Shown here: in pieces, positions 6,365 through 15,275 of the stretch
Numbering within the stretch: position 1 is the stretch's first letter
Layout of the letters: each line of letters begins with the position of its first letter
Source of the DNA: an uncultured Collinsella sp.
GTDB lineage: Bacteria; Actinomycetota; Coriobacteriia; Coriobacteriales; Coriobacteriaceae
Direction: 5' to 3'
DNA length: 58,638 nucleotides
NCBI GenBank assembly: GCA_937943045.1
Contig: CALEBN010000055.1
Span: forward strand, 1 to 58,638
Notes under the pieces: generated by a model
Databases searched by the model: none
What the model saw: only the letters and a program-made list of their open reading frames with translations
What the model was told of the DNA's origin: nothing
Position numbers and translations under genes: made by a program

Positions 6365-9333
6365 GGTGGGGATGTCCTGCCTGTTGACGTGGCATCTGGC
6401 TTTCCCTTGTGGTTGATTTCGTCTAAGAGCTCCGCTGCGATCTCGCTGTTTTTGAACCTGATGCTGCAGTCTTCTTTCTTGGGGAAAGCTAGTAGCGGGA
6501 TCGTTCCGTACCAGATAGTTTCTTCGTCAATTATCGCTGCACACAAACGTCCTTCTGCTCTAATGGCATGCTCGACGTTCATTTTTGCCAAAGTCTCGCT
6601 TGCATCTTCGCGCGGAGTCGAGGCAATGAAAAACTCAAGAGCAATCCCTCGGGCAGTGGCACCTTTGATTGCATCGCCGAGCTTTGCGAGGCAGGCGGCG
6701 GATGCGTAGGGCGCGGCAATGAAGATGCTCTTAGCGGCGCCAACGATGTCTTCAACCAGAGTCTCTACGGCATTAGCCGGTTCTATGAGAATGTTTTGAT
6801 CGGACTGCTCGCTGTCTCCGGTCACGTAGACTTCGTACCCGAGCTTGGCGTAGGTCTTGAGTCTCTTCTGGTACATGCGGGCGAGCATGGGTATAGATAA
6901 ATCAACGTAGTCGAATATCTCAACCCGTCGCTTGCCCTCGTGGCTTCTATGGAGCCTGCCCGCCTGCTGCGTGATGCTGCCGTCCCACGATATCGGCGTG
7001 GCAATGAGTAGAGTGTCAAGGTAGGACAGATCGAAGCCCTCGCCCAAAAGGCTTTCGGTGGCGACGATGATTCGATGTTCATGCTCGAAGCGGGGAAGAC
7101 TGCTCAGTATCGTTTTTCTTTCTTTGGCGTCGATTTCCCCGGTCAGGAGAACGGGTTCGTTTCCTTGGTTTTTGAGCATCCCGAACAGCTCCTCGGCATG
7201 CTTTTTCCTTTTAGTCAGCACGAGCGGATGCCGGCCGTTTGACGCAGCTTCAATAGCGTCGTTGACAATCAATTCGTTTCTAGCTGCATGCGTGCACAGC
7301 AGGTCGAGAATCTGATTGAAGCTTGCACCTGGCTCGTAGGCGGGTAGTCGAATTCCAGTAAAACGAGGCCGTACGATGCGCTGGATGCCCTGCTGAATCG
7401 CTTGCGCTTTTGGATCGATAACATAACGGAGCGGGCCGCAGAGCATGGAGAGCGCCCGCGTAAGGCCGTCGGATCGTTCGGGCGTCGCAGAAAGGCCGTA
7501 TACGTATTTGGCCGGGGCGGACTTGAGAATAAGCTCGAGCTGTGGTGCGGCGGCATGGTGGCATTCGTCGCAGATAATGAGGCCGTAATTACGAACAAGG
7601 CCCTTAACTATCGGCTCTCCGGTTTGACGGTCTTTGCCAGATAACGACTGGAACGAAGCGATGTCGACGAGGCCGCTTACGGCCATTTTGCCTCCTCCTA
7701 TTTGTCCGATGACCGGAGGCTGCCTTTTGCTGATTCGTCCTTTTGGGGTTCGGACGGGCTCCCTGTTGTCCGTAATGTCGATAAATCGCTCGAGCTGGGA
7801 TTTCCATTGGGTTATGAGTGCGGTTTTGGGAACGATGACGAGCGTTGGAAGACCAATGGATGCAATAAGATAAGCTCCGACGACTGTTTTACCGAAGCCT
7901 GTCGGCGCGGACATGATTCCGTCTTCGTATATGAGCATCTGATCAGCGGCGATTTGCTGCTCAGGGCGAAGGACTCCTTTAAATGCCATAACAATCGGAT
8001 TGCCCGATTTGCGCTCGTCTGAATAGTGGGCGGTAACGCCGGTCTCTTGAACTAGCTGCTCAAGTTGAGTTTTGCAGCCCCGGGGAATTGCAACATGACC
8101 ATCTCTCAGTTCGCTAAGGTCTATGAGTCGCGGTTTGCCGAATACTGATTGATGCATGGACTGCGCGCGATAGAATGCCGGATTGGCAAATGTCGCAAGT
8201 CCGCGGATTTCCATTTGAGCTGCTGGACTCAGAGACTTCTCGGGGATGTACAGCATATCGGCTTGAATAACGGGCAGCGATGAGGGAAAGTCCCGCGATG
8301 TGAGTGGTAGTCGCTTTCGTGGTCTTTGGGCATACCGTTTGCCCTTGTTTGCCACCGTAGTTGTTGCTGGTCCGTGTGGGTTGTTTCCAGGGGCCTCAAT
8401 CAGATCTTGCACCGTCGAGCGCGGAATCAGCTGGACTTGTGATAGATAGAGCCATTGGTCGGGAAAGGGCTTGAATTGTTCGTCTACAAATACACTGTTT
8501 CCTTCACGTTGCGCCTTGCCTTGAAAGGGGAGTGCGATGAGGTTTCCGAAGCCTCCATCGGGAATAGTGGCCTGAGCGGGTAGCATTCGATCAAAGGCCT
8601 CGAACGTGATTGTCTTATTATGCGCCGCAGCTTCGGTTATGAGGCAACTTCCAAACTCTCGGGCAGCCTTTGCGCTGATTGGCTCGAGGAAGAAAAACCA
8701 GATGTGGGCGCCGTTGCCGGACCTTGAGCGCTCAACGGCGGCGTTAATGCCCCGTCGTATTGCAACAAGCCGTACGGCATTTGTTGCCTCTTTCCAGTCC
8801 GCTTTGTCAAAATCGATGACGAGAACTTTCGTGTTGCAGTTCCTATCGAGAACATATTGCCCGAGGACATCGCGGAACCGGTCATCGTTGCCTTTAAAGT
8901 GAGCAATGATTGCGACATCGCTTAATTCCGGGAAGACGCGATTGCTGCATTCTACACATTTAACTCTTTGATGGGCTGCTTTGGGGCAAATTCCTGGCTC
9001 CCACTCATTAGCACAAGCAGGCGTATAGCCAATGCCCCCGTCCTTTCTGCGATATCCATGAGCGTAAACATCTTTGCGCCCGGTAAAGAGACTGCGAAAG
9101 AGCTCGAGTTTATCGCGTGCTGGGCTCGCGCTGGTGACGATGCCCTCGATTTGTGCTCGTTCATCGAACAAAGCGCCAGCTTCTTCCCACTCTTCTAGCG
9201 TTGCGTAGCGTACGTCTGAACCGTTGTTGCAAATGACGATTTGTCGGTGTTGGTCCGATATATGTGTGATCGTCTGATCGTATTTAAATTGTGCGGTCCC
9301 AAAGAGGGCGTATTGATGCATGGCGTTGCCCAT
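6349..9333 (-). CDS. TOTE-type conflict protein: primase-like domain, SF2 helicase, PLD-like C terminus
   Basis: 994 aa. Residues ~70-310 resemble the archaeo-eukaryotic primase domain of TOTE conflict systems: VIDFD (Asp174, Asp176), SGNGAHIW (His210), plus a Cys cluster at 116, 126 and 129. Residues ~450-810 are an SF2 helicase: SAPTGFGKTVVG (475-486), DECHH (589-593), SATPE (615-619) and QQAGRLHR (789-796). Residues ~862-970 look like a phospholipase D-type nuclease domain (IIDEETIWYG), but the His and Lys of the HxK motif are not present at the expected place, so it may be catalytically dead. GC is lower than in flanking genes, suggesting transfer. AAGGA lies 10 bases before the ATG. It is probably a defence effector; the activity is inferred. 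Confidence 0.8.
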   Translation of the reverse strand: MGNAMHQYALFGTAQFKYDQTITHISDQHRQIVICNNGSDVRYATLEEWEEAGALFDERAQIEGIVTSASPARDKLELFRSLFTGRKDVYAHGYRRKDGGIGYTPACANEWEPGICPKAAHQRVKCVECSNRVFPELSDVAIIAHFKGNDDRFRDVLGQYVLDRNCNTKVLVIDFDKADWKEATNAVRLVAIRRGINAAVERSRSGNGAHIWFFFLEPISAKAAREFGSCLITEAAAHNKTITFEAFDRMLPAQATIPDGGFGNLIALPFQGKAQREGNSVFVDEQFKPFPDQWLYLSQVQLIPRSTVQDLIEAPGNNPHGPATTTVANKGKRYAQRPRKRLPLTSRDFPSSLPVIQADMLYIPEKSLSPAAQMEIRGLATFANPAFYRAQSMHQSVFGKPRLIDLSELRDGHVAIPRGCKTQLEQLVQETGVTAHYSDERKSGNPIVMAFKGVLRPEQQIAADQMLIYEDGIMSAPTGFGKTVVGAYLIASIGLPTLVIVPKTALITQWKSQLERFIDITDNREPVRTPKGRISKRQPPVIGQIGGGKMAVSGLVDIASFQSLSGKDRQTGEPIVKGLVRNYGLIICDECHHAAAPQLELILKSAPAKYVYGLSATPERSDGLTRALSMLCGPLRYVIDPKAQAIQQGIQRIVRPRFTGIRLPAYEPGASFNQILDLLCTHAARNELIVNDAIEAASNGRHPLVLTKRKKHAEELFGMLKNQGNEPVLLTGEIDAKERKTILSSLPRFEHEHRIIVATESLLGEGFDLSYLDTLLIATPISWDGSITQQAGRLHRSHEGKRRVEIFDYVDLSIPMLARMYQKRLKTYAKLGYEVYVTGDSEQSDQNILIEPANAVETLVEDIVGAAKSIFIAAPYASAACLAKLGDAIKGATARGIALEFFIASTPREDASETLAKMNVEHAIRAEGRLCAAIIDEETIWYGTIPLLAFPKKEDCSIRFKNSEIAAELLDEINHKGKPDATSTGRTSPPLAVE

Positions 9334-9541
9334 TTGAATGCCGTCCTTGTATTGGAGTTGTTGAGACGAGGGTACGGCATTACGGCTTTTTGGGATATGT
9401 AATTTCGATTCAAGTTTGCTAATGGCAAGGGATTATTCTGCGAGCGGCTTTCGGTCGATGCCAAGGCGCGCGACGGCCCTTGATAATCAGGGTTTGCGGT
9501 CATATGGGTAGCCGGAGTCGTAAAGAGCGGACCTCATTCAG
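9334..9541. other. Upstream region of the helicase gene, no gene seen
   Basis: Low-GC stretch that should hold the helicase promoter on the minus strand. No convincing paired -35/-10 hexamers and no open frame with a ribosome site were found. Confidence 0.4.
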
Positions 9542-9771
9542 ACCCGGTGGGCAAAAAATGGCAAATATGAGTACTGTTGCTCGGTTAGTCTCATATCATT
9601 TGAGAAGTATCTAAGACCAATTGACTGAGTTTTAGTATATTCACCCCCCTAAACACGACGATTCGGGGCTTTATGGAGCTTGAAATCGGTGGGAGCGGGC
9701 AATTTCAGCGAAATTTTGCTGTTACTAAATTTATGACAGTACTCATATTTGCCATTTTTTGCCCACCGGGT
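9542..9771. mobile_element. MITE-like element with perfect 36-bp terminal inverted repeats
   Basis: Arms at 9542-9577 and 9736-9771 are exact reverse complements (outer end ACCCGGTGGGCAAAAAATGG). They enclose 158 bp of lower-GC non-coding sequence. Total length is 230 bp. No transposase frame lies inside and no clear target-site duplication flanks it, so the mobile-element call is inferred from structure alone. Confidence 0.6.
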
Positions 9772-9861
9772 ACCGCTAGGGGCTAGTCGAAGCTCCCCTA
9801 AACAGCTGGGAATGCGCCGATCGTCAGCATATCTTGTATATGGATGGCTCAGCAAAAGAAG

Positions 9862-9924
9862 TTGCGGTGGAATAGGGATTGATTTGCGGCTGATACGCCA
9901 AAAACAGTCCCTATTTCACCGCAA
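9862..9924. repeat. Palindromic repeat, family A
   Basis: 17-bp arms at 9862-9878 and 9908-9924 (TTGCGGTGGAATAGGGA) with one mismatch. The loop is nearly identical to that of the copy at 6297-6364. It lies 15 bases beyond the end of the minus-strand degV-type gene and may terminate it. Confidence 0.75.
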
Positions 9925-9939
9925 ATGGTAAAGGTGCCC

Positions 9940-10800
9940 CTAGTGGATGGGCCGGTAGCGGGGGCAGTAGCTGATTGCTATGGCGTCGACGCCTACATGG
10001 GTGGCGATGGTGCAGCCGATGGGGCCGGTGCCGGCGTCCACGTAGTCCTGGCCTGCGAGCGCCTCGTTGACAAGCTCCTGCTCCTCGCCGGCGCCGGTCG
10101 TGAGCACGCGCACGCTGGAGCCCGGATGCTCGGCCAAAAATGCGAGGCAATCGGCCATGGTGTTGGCGACGATGCGCTTGGCGCCGCGGCCCTTCTTGAT
10201 GGCCTTGATCTCGCCCGATTTCCACTCCGGCGAAACGGCCAGGCGAATGTTGAGCATCTGCGTCAGCTGGCCAGCGAGCTTGGGCGCGCGGCCGTTCTTG
10301 ACCAGGTTCTCGAGCGTGCGCGGAATCAGCAGCAGATGGGCGTCGGGCAGCGTCGCGCGGATCTGAGCCTCGGTCTCGTCTAGGCTGCGGCCGTCCTCGC
10401 GCATGGCGAGCGCGTACTCTACCAGCAGACCCTCGGCGCCCGAGCCGGTGCGCGAATCGATGCAGCGCACGTCGAGCTCGTGGGTATCGGTCACCTGGCA
10501 CGCGTTGGCGTAGCAGGCAGACCACTCGCTGCATAGCGAGATAAAGATGGCGCTATCGTGGCCGTCGGCGAGCACGCGGTCAAAGAGTGCCTTGAATTCA
10601 CCGGCACTCGGCTGCGAGGTGTGCGGTAGCTGCTCGGAGCCTGCCATGCGGGCGACGTATTCCTCGGCGGTGATTTGCACCTGGTCGAGCAGATCCTCGC
10701 CCTCGATAATCACATGCAGTGGAATCACGTAAATGCCGAGCTCTTGGGCACGGGCGGGGGAGATGTCCGACGTGGAGTCGGTTATGATGGCAAAAGACAT
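9940..10800 (-). CDS. DegV family protein (FakB-like fatty acid-binding)
   Basis: 286 aa. The start ATG (MSFAIITDSTSD) follows GAAAGGTG; an upstream in-frame extension lacks a ribosome site. DegV proteins bind a fatty acid and, as FakB, present it to FakA kinase for phospholipid synthesis. Landmarks are ITDSTSDIS, LPHTSQPSAGEF and the lipid-pocket region. The usual SGLSGTY motif reads SEWSACY here, a noticeable change near the carboxylate-binding site. The C terminus has GPIGCTIATHVG, matching the GAHxGPG-type end motif poorly. A second DegV at 45915 keeps LSGT and THVGPG, so the two paralogues may bind different lipids. Confidence 0.85.
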   Translation of the reverse strand: MSFAIITDSTSDISPARAQELGIYVIPLHVIIEGEDLLDQVQITAEEYVARMAGSEQLPHTSQPSAGEFKALFDRVLADGHDSAIFISLCSEWSACYANACQVTDTHELDVRCIDSRTGSGAEGLLVEYALAMREDGRSLDETEAQIRATLPDAHLLLIPRTLENLVKNGRAPKLAGQLTQMLNIRLAVSPEWKSGEIKAIKKGRGAKRIVANTMADCLAFLAEHPGSSVRVLTTGAGEEQELVNEALAGQDYVDAGTGPIGCTIATHVGVDAIAISYCPRYRPIH

Positions 10801-10956
10801 AATTGCACCTTTCGTTGGGGCGTTTGCGCGCCGCCTTCTGAGAGCAAAGTGCGACAAGTATAGTAGAGTCATTCCACATTGCTAGGTTCAATTGTTGAAT
10901 AGTCAACAGTTTGAAGTGTCGGTGTGGAAATCATCAACTGGGGAAGAGGGATGCCG

Positions 10957-11619
10957 ATGGAGGCACTGGAGATATGCAAGCGGCCGGTCGTGCTGTTTGA
11001 TTTCGATGGCACGGTGGCCGATACGGGTCGGGCGGTGATGACCTCGACGCGCAAGGCGCTGACTGCGCGCGGGTTTTCGGAGGCGCAGATGGGTGATCTG
11101 CGCCGCATGATCGGGCCTCCCCTGTGGAAGAGCTTCCACGACTTTTATGGCTTCTCGCGCGAGGAATCGCTTGTGGTGGCCGACGAGTACCGTGCCTTTT
11201 TCGATGAGCTGGGGCCGGATGAGTACCCCGTGTTCGATGGAATCTCCGAGCTGCTCGACAGCCTTGCCGCGCAGGGGCATCGCATGGCGGTCGCGACGTC
11301 TCGCATGGAGGCGAAGTGCATCGATATGGTGCATGAGCTCGGGCTTTCTCAGTTTGAGGCGGTGGTTGGCATGAATCCGCCGCAGGGACGCGAGACCAAG
11401 GCCGATTCGGTCCGCGATGCCCTGGCGGCGCTCGGTGCGACGGCCGACGATGCCGTGATGATTGGCGACCGCTTTAACGACGTCGAGGGCGCGCACGCGA
11501 TGGGCGTGCCGTGCATTGGCATCTATTCGGGCGCGGCGGCGCCGGGCGAGCACGAGGCCGCGGGCGCCGATGCGGTGGTGCACTCGGTGGCCGAGCTTGC
11601 TAAACTTTTCGCTATCTAA
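10957..11619 (+). CDS. HAD-superfamily hydrolase, phosphoglycolate phosphatase-like
   Basis: 220 aa. I chose the ATG at 10957 because GAAGAGGG lies 6 bases upstream; an ATG two codons earlier is too close to it. HAD motifs are VLFDFDGTVAD (nucleophile and acid/base Asp), AVATSR (motif II), the Lys in ETKADSV (motif III) and MIGDRFNDVEGA (motif IV). The cap domain lies between motifs I and II, as in Gph and PpaX. The substrate is unknown. It is divergent from the degV gene and 54 bases upstream of the dipeptidase gene, with which it probably forms an operon. Confidence 0.88.
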   Translation: MEALEICKRPVVLFDFDGTVADTGRAVMTSTRKALTARGFSEAQMGDLRRMIGPPLWKSFHDFYGFSREESLVVADEYRAFFDELGPDEYPVFDGISELLDSLAAQGHRMAVATSRMEAKCIDMVHELGLSQFEAVVGMNPPQGRETKADSVRDALAALGATADDAVMIGDRFNDVEGAHAMGVPCIGIYSGAAAPGEHEAAGADAVVHSVAELAKLFAI

Positions 11620-11673
11620 TGACGTGATGTGAGGGGCGGGCGTGCCCGCTGCTCATTGGTAAGGAGGTCGTCC

Positions 11674-13110
11674 ATGAATCAGGTGGAGCAGAGCGTTGCC
11701 GAGTATGTCGACGAGGTCTGGGAAGATGTCGTCGCTGATATCGAGCAGCTGGTGAGCTATCCGTCTGTGGCCGTTGCTGCCGATGCGGAGCCCGGTGCGC
11801 CGTTTGGCCGCCCGGTTCGTGATGCGCTCGATTGCGCACTCGGTATCGCGCAAAAGCTCGGCTACCAGACGAGCGATGACGAGGGTTATGTGGGTGTTGC
11901 CGATATCCCGGGCTGCGGCGATAAGCAGCTTGCGACCATCTGCCATGTGGACGTGGTGCCTGCCGGCCCCGGCTGGAATACCGACCCATTTGCGATGGAG
12001 CGTCGCGAGGGCTGGCTGCTCGGCCGCGGCGTGATCGACGACAAGGGCCCGGCGGTGTTGTCGCTCTACGCCGGCGCCTACCTGCTCAAGCACGGCATTG
12101 TGCCGCGCTATACCTTCCGCGCGCTGTTGGGCTGCGATGAGGAAGTGGGCATGTCCGACGTTCACCATTATCTGGAGAACCACGCGAACCCCGACTTTCT
12201 GTTTACGCCCGATGCCGAGTTCCCGGTCTGCAATGCCGAGAAGGGCCAGTTTGGGGCGACGTTTGTGAGCCCCAAGATCGACGGTGGGCGCATCGTATCG
12301 TGGAGCGGTGCCGAGGCGAGCAACGCCATTCCGTCGCAGTCTATCTGCGAGCTCGCGATTGCCGCCGATGAGCTTCCGGCACCCGTTGAGAACGCCGACC
12401 GCCTGGAGATCACGACGCTCGATAACGGGCATGCGCAGATTTTCGCCCACGGCATTGGCGGTCATGCCTCGATGCCCGAGGGAACGATCAATGCTGTCGG
12501 CCTCATCGTGGCGTATCTGCGCGAGGCCGAGGACGCGTTTGGCGCCCGTGACGAGCGTCTACTGACGCCTGCCGAGCACGAGTTTGTCAAGTTTCTGGCC
12601 TTTGTGCATGCGGACGCCTATGGCCGCGGCCTGGGTATCGATGCGACGAGCCCCGCGTTTGGCCCGCTCACCTGCAACCCCGGCGTCATCCGTGTGGCGG
12701 ATGGCCACATCGAGCAGGTCATCGACGTGCGTTTCCCCGACAGCACCAGTGCCGATACCATCTGCGAGCAGCTCGAGCCGCTCGTGGGCCGCTTTGGCGT
12801 GACGTATCGCGTGGGTCGCGCAAAGGTGCCGTTCTCGGTGTCTGCCGACGATCCGGCCGTGAAGGCGCTTATCGATACCTATAACGAGTTTACGGGCAAG
12901 CATGCCGAGCCCTTTGCCATGGGCGGCGGCACGTATGCGCGCAACTTTGCCCGCGCCGTCTCGTTTGGCCCCGAGGAGACCGGCCTGGAGCTGCCCGCAT
13001 GGGGCGGCCAGATGCACGGCCCCAACGAGTGCGCCAACGAGGAGCAGCTCAAACAGGCGCTCAAGATTTATATCGTGGCGATCCTGCGCCTCAACGAGCT
13101 CGAACTTTAA
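11674..13110 (+). CDS. M20 family dipeptidase, PepV/Sapep type
   Basis: 478 aa. The start ATG follows AAGGAGG. Dinuclear metal-site motifs are CHVDVVPAGPGW, GRGVIDDKGP, GCDEEVGMSD (catalytic Glu pair), TPDAEFPVCNAEKG and, near the end, LPAWGGQMHGPNE with the last metal His. The FAMGGGTYARNF segment is also typical of PepV. These cytosolic enzymes cut unsubstituted dipeptides, including beta-Ala-His in some members. It follows the HAD phosphatase gene in a likely operon. A half-copy of the hairpin seen at 3101 and then a family A palindrome follow the stop. Confidence 0.92.
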   Translation: MNQVEQSVAEYVDEVWEDVVADIEQLVSYPSVAVAADAEPGAPFGRPVRDALDCALGIAQKLGYQTSDDEGYVGVADIPGCGDKQLATICHVDVVPAGPGWNTDPFAMERREGWLLGRGVIDDKGPAVLSLYAGAYLLKHGIVPRYTFRALLGCDEEVGMSDVHHYLENHANPDFLFTPDAEFPVCNAEKGQFGATFVSPKIDGGRIVSWSGAEASNAIPSQSICELAIAADELPAPVENADRLEITTLDNGHAQIFAHGIGGHASMPEGTINAVGLIVAYLREAEDAFGARDERLLTPAEHEFVKFLAFVHADAYGRGLGIDATSPAFGPLTCNPGVIRVADGHIEQVIDVRFPDSTSADTICEQLEPLVGRFGVTYRVGRAKVPFSVSADDPAVKALIDTYNEFTGKHAEPFAMGGGTYARNFARAVSFGPEETGLELPAWGGQMHGPNECANEEQLKQALKIYIVAILRLNELEL

Positions 13111-13131
13111 GGTTACGCGGTTTTCCAATCT

Positions 13132-13200
13132 AAGTTGCGGTGGAATAGTTCCTAGAATGGGCCATTTGACGGCCAAGCAGGAACTATTTCACCGCAACTT
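13132..13200. repeat. Palindromic repeat, family A
   Basis: 21-bp arms at 13132-13152 and 13180-13200 (AAGTTGCGGTGGAATAGTTC) with one mismatch. It sits directly after GGTTACGCGGTTTTCCAA (13111-13128), the left half of the hairpin intact at 3101-3128, as if the repeat had replaced the other half. It separates the dipeptidase gene from the pst operon. Confidence 0.78.
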
Positions 13201-13402
13201 TGTTTTTATTGGTGTAAAAAGCGCGCCATGCTTGGGCGGGGAATGTTATTCGTTTGTAAAGCCGAGCCGCGCTTGCGGTAAGGGTCTATCAGATGCCCGT
13301 AAGAAACCGCAGTTGGCGCGAGCGCTGCCCGGTCGGGGCCGTATCTTTCCAAACAGCAAAGCGGGCAGGGTGCCCGCGATTCGCATGTATGAAAGGAAGA
13401 TC

Positions 13403-14341
13403 ATGCTCGATCAGGCTTATTCTCGTCGTCAGTTCCTCGGCCTCGCTGGTGGTCTTGCCAGTATCGTCGGTCTCGGTCTCGTTGGTTGCGGTGGCGCAGG
13501 CGCATCCGACGCCGCCGACAAGGGTAGCGCCGCTGCTGCCGAGTCCGTCTCCGGCGAGGTGACCTATGACGGTGCCTCCTCGTTCCAGGCTCTCGTCGAG
13601 GCCGCTGCCGAGAAGTTCATGGACGCCAACCCGGACGTCTCCGTCTCCGGTTCGGGCAACGGTTCGGGCAAGGGCCTGACCGCTGTCGCCGCCGGTACCG
13701 TTACCATCGGTAACTCCGACGTCTTCGCCGAGACCAAGCTCGAGGCCGACCAGGTCAAGAACCTCGTCGACCACGAGGTCGCCGTTGTGGGCATGGGTCC
13801 CGTCGTCTCCAAGAACGTGACGGTCGACGACCTGTCCCTTGAGCAGCTCAAGGGCATCTTCTCCGGCCAGATCACCAACTGGAAGGAGGTCGGCGGCGAC
13901 GACGCCACTATCGTCGTGCTCAACCGCAAGGCCGGCTCCGGTACCCGCGCCACCTTCGAGGCAGCCGTCTTTGGCGACGAGACCGTCGACTTTAAGGGCG
14001 ACGCCGAGCTCGACAAGTCCGGCGATGTCCAGACTCAGATGGGCAGCACCGACAACGCCATCTCCTACCTGGACTTCTCGCACTTCGATGACTCCAAATT
14101 CAACGCCATCAAGGTCGAGGGCGTGGAGCCCAAGAGCGCAAACGTCACCGACGACTCCTTTAAGATCTGGGCGACCGAGCACATGTACTGCGCAAAGGAC
14201 GCCGACGATGCCACCAAGGCATTCCTGGAGTTCATGCTTTCCGACGACGTCCAGGGCAAGCTCGTCGAGGAGCAGGGCTTTATCCCCGTCTCTGCTATGA
14301 AGGTCGTCAAGGACGCCAGCGGCAAGGTCTCTGCTAAATAA
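13403..14341 (+). CDS. pstS: Phosphate ABC transporter substrate-binding lipoprotein
   Basis: 312 aa. The start ATG follows GAAAGGA. The N terminus SRRQFLG plus a hydrophobic stretch ending LVGC gives a twin-arginine signal with lipobox (Cys29), so the protein may be exported folded and then lipidated on the outer face of the membrane. PstS landmarks are SGNGSGKGLTAVAAGTVTIG, NRKAGSGTRATFEAAVFG and FIPVSAMKVVKDASGKV. It binds phosphate and delivers it to PstCA. First gene of pstSCAB. No phoU follows pstB here. No Pho-type direct repeat box was recognised upstream. Confidence 0.95.
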   Translation: MLDQAYSRRQFLGLAGGLASIVGLGLVGCGGAGASDAADKGSAAAAESVSGEVTYDGASSFQALVEAAAEKFMDANPDVSVSGSGNGSGKGLTAVAAGTVTIGNSDVFAETKLEADQVKNLVDHEVAVVGMGPVVSKNVTVDDLSLEQLKGIFSGQITNWKEVGGDDATIVVLNRKAGSGTRATFEAAVFGDETVDFKGDAELDKSGDVQTQMGSTDNAISYLDFSHFDDSKFNAIKVEGVEPKSANVTDDSFKIWATEHMYCAKDADDATKAFLEFMLSDDVQGKLVEEQGFIPVSAMKVVKDASGKVSAK

Positions 14342-14366
14342 GTAATCGCCCCCGGAAAGGTTTGCA

Positions 14367-15275
14367 ATGGCAAAACAGCTGCCAAAGCGCGACCTTGAGA
14401 ACGTGGGCCTGGGCGTCACGGGCGCGTGCGTAGCGCTCGTGACGTTTGTCGTTGCCGCGCTCATCTTTATGGTCGCCCAAAAGGGCCTCTCGGCTTTTCT
14501 CAAGGACGGCGTTTCGGTCGTCGAGTTCTTCACCGGCACCAAGTGGGACCTGGCCAACACAGCCGAAAACGGCCTGCCCTATACCGGCGCCCTGCCCCTG
14601 ATCGTCACCTCGTTTGCGGTCATGGTGCTCTCCACGCTCATCGCATTGCCCATCGCCATCGGCTCTGCCATCTTTGCGGTCGAGATTCGACCTAAGTTTG
14701 GTTCCAAGATCTTTCAGCCGCTTATTGAGCTTTTGACCGGCATTCCCTCGGTCGTCTTTGGCCTGATCGGTTTTCACGTGGTCGTCGGTCTTATGAAGAG
14801 CGTTTTCCACGTGAGTACGGGCTTGGGCATCTTGCCCGGCGCCATCGTGCTGGCCGTCATGATCCTGCCGACCATGACCACGCTTTCGGTCGATGGCCTG
14901 CGCGCCGTGCCCGACAGCTACCGTCAGGGCTCGCTCGCGCTGGGCTACACCCGCTGGCAGACCATCTGGCACGTGGTGCTCAAGTCCGCCATGCCGTCGC
15001 TCATGACTGCAGTCATCCTTGGCATGACGCGTGCCTTTGGCGAGACGCTCGCCGTGCGCATGGTCATCGGCGGTATCGAGGCCATGCCGACGTCGCTGCT
15101 GTCGCCGGCGTCCACCATCACCACCACGCTCACCACGTCCATGGCGGTCTATGCCGAGGGCTCGGCCCAGGACGATGTTCTGTGGGCACTCGGCCTGCTG
15201 CTGATGGGCATGAGCCTCATCTTCATCCTGATCATCCATCTCATTGGCCGCAAGGGGGCGAAGGCTCGTGGCTAG
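14367..15275 (+). CDS. pstC: Phosphate ABC transporter permease PstC
   Basis: 302 aa, about six membrane segments, preceded by GGAAAGG. LPYTGALPLIVTSFAVMVLSTLIALPIAIG and the EAA-type cytoplasmic loop AVPDSYRQGSLALGYTRWQTIWHVVL identify a BPD-transport permease of PstC type. It begins 25 bases after pstS. Its last 8 bases overlap the GTG start of pstA, so translation is likely coupled. Confidence 0.95.
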   Translation: MAKQLPKRDLENVGLGVTGACVALVTFVVAALIFMVAQKGLSAFLKDGVSVVEFFTGTKWDLANTAENGLPYTGALPLIVTSFAVMVLSTLIALPIAIGSAIFAVEIRPKFGSKIFQPLIELLTGIPSVVFGLIGFHVVVGLMKSVFHVSTGLGILPGAIVLAVMILPTMTTLSVDGLRAVPDSYRQGSLALGYTRWQTIWHVVLKSAMPSLMTAVILGMTRAFGETLAVRMVIGGIEAMPTSLLSPASTITTTLTTSMAVYAEGSAQDDVLWALGLLLMGMSLIFILIIHLIGRKGAKARG

